A stretch of 64,000 nt of DNA from Agreia sp. Leaf283 (GTDB lineage Bacteria; Actinomycetota; Actinomycetes; Actinomycetales; Microbacteriaceae): positions 248,001 through 312,000 of the forward strand of contig NZ_LMNF01000002.1 in assembly GCF_001422485.1 (NCBI RefSeq), in the 5' to 3' direction. Shown here one piece after another: positions 63,001 through 64,000 of this stretch. The translations under genes and the position numbers were made by a program. The notes beneath the pieces were generated by a model. That model was not told the DNA's origin. It did no database searches and worked only from the letters and a program-made list of their open reading frames with translations. Each line of letters starts with the position of its first letter. Within the stretch, counting starts at the first letter, position 1.

Positions 63001-63432
63001 ATGTCTTCGTATCGTGAGCGGCTCTGGCCCTCAATCTGGATCTACCTCGCCACCGCACTCGTCATCCCGGCCAGCATCCTCGTGCTCGCTCCGGTCAACA
63101 TCGTCGCGGGAGTCGTCGCGGCCGCCGTGCTCTTCGGAGGACTCTCAGGAATCTTCGTCGTGCTCGCCCCCGTCATCGAGGTGAAGGACGGCACGTTCAC
63201 GGCGGGCAAGGCGCGCATCCCCGTCGGCCTGCTCGGCACCCCGGCCATCTTCAGGGGTGATGCCGCCACGCTCCAGCGCGGTCAGCGATTGGATGCGCGG
63301 GCGTGGCTCTGCCTGCGCGGCTGGGTCGATCCGGTCGTAAAAATACCCCTCGAGGATCCGGACGACCCGACGCCGTACTGGCTCGTGTCGTCCCGGAATC
63401 CCGAGGGGTTGAAGGCCGCCCTGTCTGCCTAG
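63001..63432 (+). CDS. DUF3093 membrane protein
   Basis: A 143-aa protein with two membrane helices (about 12-58, IWIYLATALVIPASILVLA then VAAAVLFGGLSGIFVVL) and a C-terminal domain with IPVGLLGTPAIFRGD and LEDPDDPTPYWLVSSRNP, typical of DUF3093. Divergent from dut. TAGGAG precedes ATG 63001. Role unknown. Confidence 0.9.
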   Translation: MSSYRERLWPSIWIYLATALVIPASILVLAPVNIVAGVVAAAVLFGGLSGIFVVLAPVIEVKDGTFTAGKARIPVGLLGTPAIFRGDAATLQRGQRLDARAWLCLRGWVDPVVKIPLEDPDDPTPYWLVSSRNPEGLKAALSA

Positions 63433-63464
63433 CAGGCGGCGGCCATGCGTGGTGCGCGCTGTCG

Positions 63465-63758
63465 TCAGGCGGCGCACTCCACGCAGATGGGGCCGAGTTT
63501 CTCTTCGTGATCGATCTGCGAACGGTGCTTCACGAGGAAGCAGTTGACGCAGGTGAACTCGTCGGCCTGCGGAGGCAGGACGACGACATCGAGGTCGAGA
63601 TCGGAAAGGTCGGCTCCAGGCAGCTCGAAGCCACCGGGGTTGTCGGCGTCGTCAACATCTACGACACCAGACATCTTGTCTGGAACGCGCTCTTTGAGCG
63701 CTTCAATCGACTCCGAATCGTCGTCGTTCTTGCGCGGAGCGTCGTAATCAGTTGCCAT
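63465..63758 (-). CDS. DUF4193 protein with a zinc-ribbon-like end
   Basis: A 97-aa acidic protein with paired cysteines Cys70/Cys73 (CVNC) and Cys92/Cys95 (CVEC), a probable zinc site. Conserved in actinobacteria next to sepH and dut regions. ATG 63758 starts MATDYDAPRKNDDD. It is convergent with DUF3093 and divergent from the sepH-like gene. Confidence 0.92.
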   Translation of the reverse strand: MATDYDAPRKNDDDSESIEALKERVPDKMSGVVDVDDADNPGGFELPGADLSDLDLDVVVLPPQADEFTCVNCFLVKHRSQIDHEEKLGPICVECAA

Positions 63759-63958
63759 GCCCATCCACTTCTGAGGAGATTGATAAAACCAAATCGGCGG
63801 CGTTAGTTTGCACGAAAGCCACCGGAATAGCAATTCGGATTCTTGCCCGTCCTGCTCATCGACGCCATCAACTCGCGGCACGCCCATTACATTCCCCGTA
63901 TTCGGGTCAGGGTCGTGGCATGGTCGTAGCAACAGTGACCGCTGGAGGCCCCTTCACC

Positions 63959-64000
63959 ATGCAGGAATTGACAGTAATCGGCGTCGAAGACGGCGCCCTC
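63959..64000 (+). CDS. sepH: Start of a SepH-like (DUF3071) cell division protein, cut by the window edge
   Basis: Only 14 codons are visible, MQELTVIGVEDGAL. This matches the start of SepH, the actinobacterial FtsZ-binding protein, and its place beside DUF4193 and dut fits the Streptomyces order. GGAGG lies 12 bases before ATG 63959. The 200 bases between it and DUF4193 hold no gene that I can see. Confidence 0.6.
   Translation, partial: MQELTVIGVEDGAL

Overview
The window is chromosomal DNA from a high-G+C actinobacterium. The best fit is the order Micrococcales, family Microbacteriaceae or close kin. The evidence is strong G/C third-position bias, many GTG starts, gene neighbourhoods typical of actinobacteria (nusB-efp beside the aro cluster, ruvCAB-yajC-secDF-relA, pdxS-pdxT, DUF3000-rnd, dut-DUF3710-DUF3159, DUF4193-sepH), and deazaflavin/luciferase-type and PemK-type accessory genes of the kind common in soil and plant actinobacteria. 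Genus cannot be fixed from this stretch. Almost every base is accounted for by compact core genes, and no gap between genes exceeds about 300 bases.

Layout. 1-7592 (minus): pyrimidine operon pyrR-pyrB-pyrC-(membrane protein)-carA-carB, every junction overlapping, carB cut by the left edge. 7721-14756 (minus): nusB, efp and the shikimate genes aroQ, (unknown), aroB, aroK, aroC, aroE, then mltG. 14749-20152 (minus): ruvX, alaS, three membrane-anchored proteins of unknown role, rpsD. 20432-24737: rarA (minus), then on plus a membrane cyclophilin, a DUF349 protein and a weak AbiEi-like gene. 24750-38258 (minus): relA, secF, secD, yajC, ruvB, ruvA, ruvC, yebC/pmpR, an unknown membrane protein, pdxT, pdxS, HIT, thrS. 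38415-39048: tRNA-Val(GAC), tRNA-Cys, tRNA-Gly (minus) and tRNA-Val(CAC) (plus). 39144-47325 is the most accessory part: LLM oxidoreductase and MFS exporter, solo PemK/MazF-like gene, GH15 glycosidase, dps, amt, zapE. 47486-56025: sseA, sufE, alpha/beta hydrolase, DUF3000, rnd, fadA-fadB, RibD/DHFR-like protein. 56022-64000: dxs, acnA, DUF3159, DUF3710, dut, DUF3093, DUF4193 and the first 14 codons of a sepH-like gene.

Function. The genes cover pyrimidine and aromatic amino-acid synthesis, tRNA charging (Ala, Thr), translation (S4, EF-P), antitermination (NusB), protein export (SecDF-YajC), recombination (RuvABC, RuvX, RarA), stringent response, PLP synthesis, isoprenoid entry (Dxs), beta-oxidation and the TCA cycle. 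I found no CRISPR array, prophage, insertion sequence or biosynthetic cluster, and I cannot claim a new biological system here. The most useful non-coding signals are a PyrR-type RNA hairpin before pyrR, a GlnR-like box before amt, an 18-bp perfect palindrome over the likely acnA promoter, strong terminator hairpins, and a set of first-in-unit genes whose candidate -10 boxes lie 7-8 nt before the start codon, suggesting leaderless mRNAs. A 23-bp tandem repeat at the end of relA has supplied the end of the neighbouring gene.
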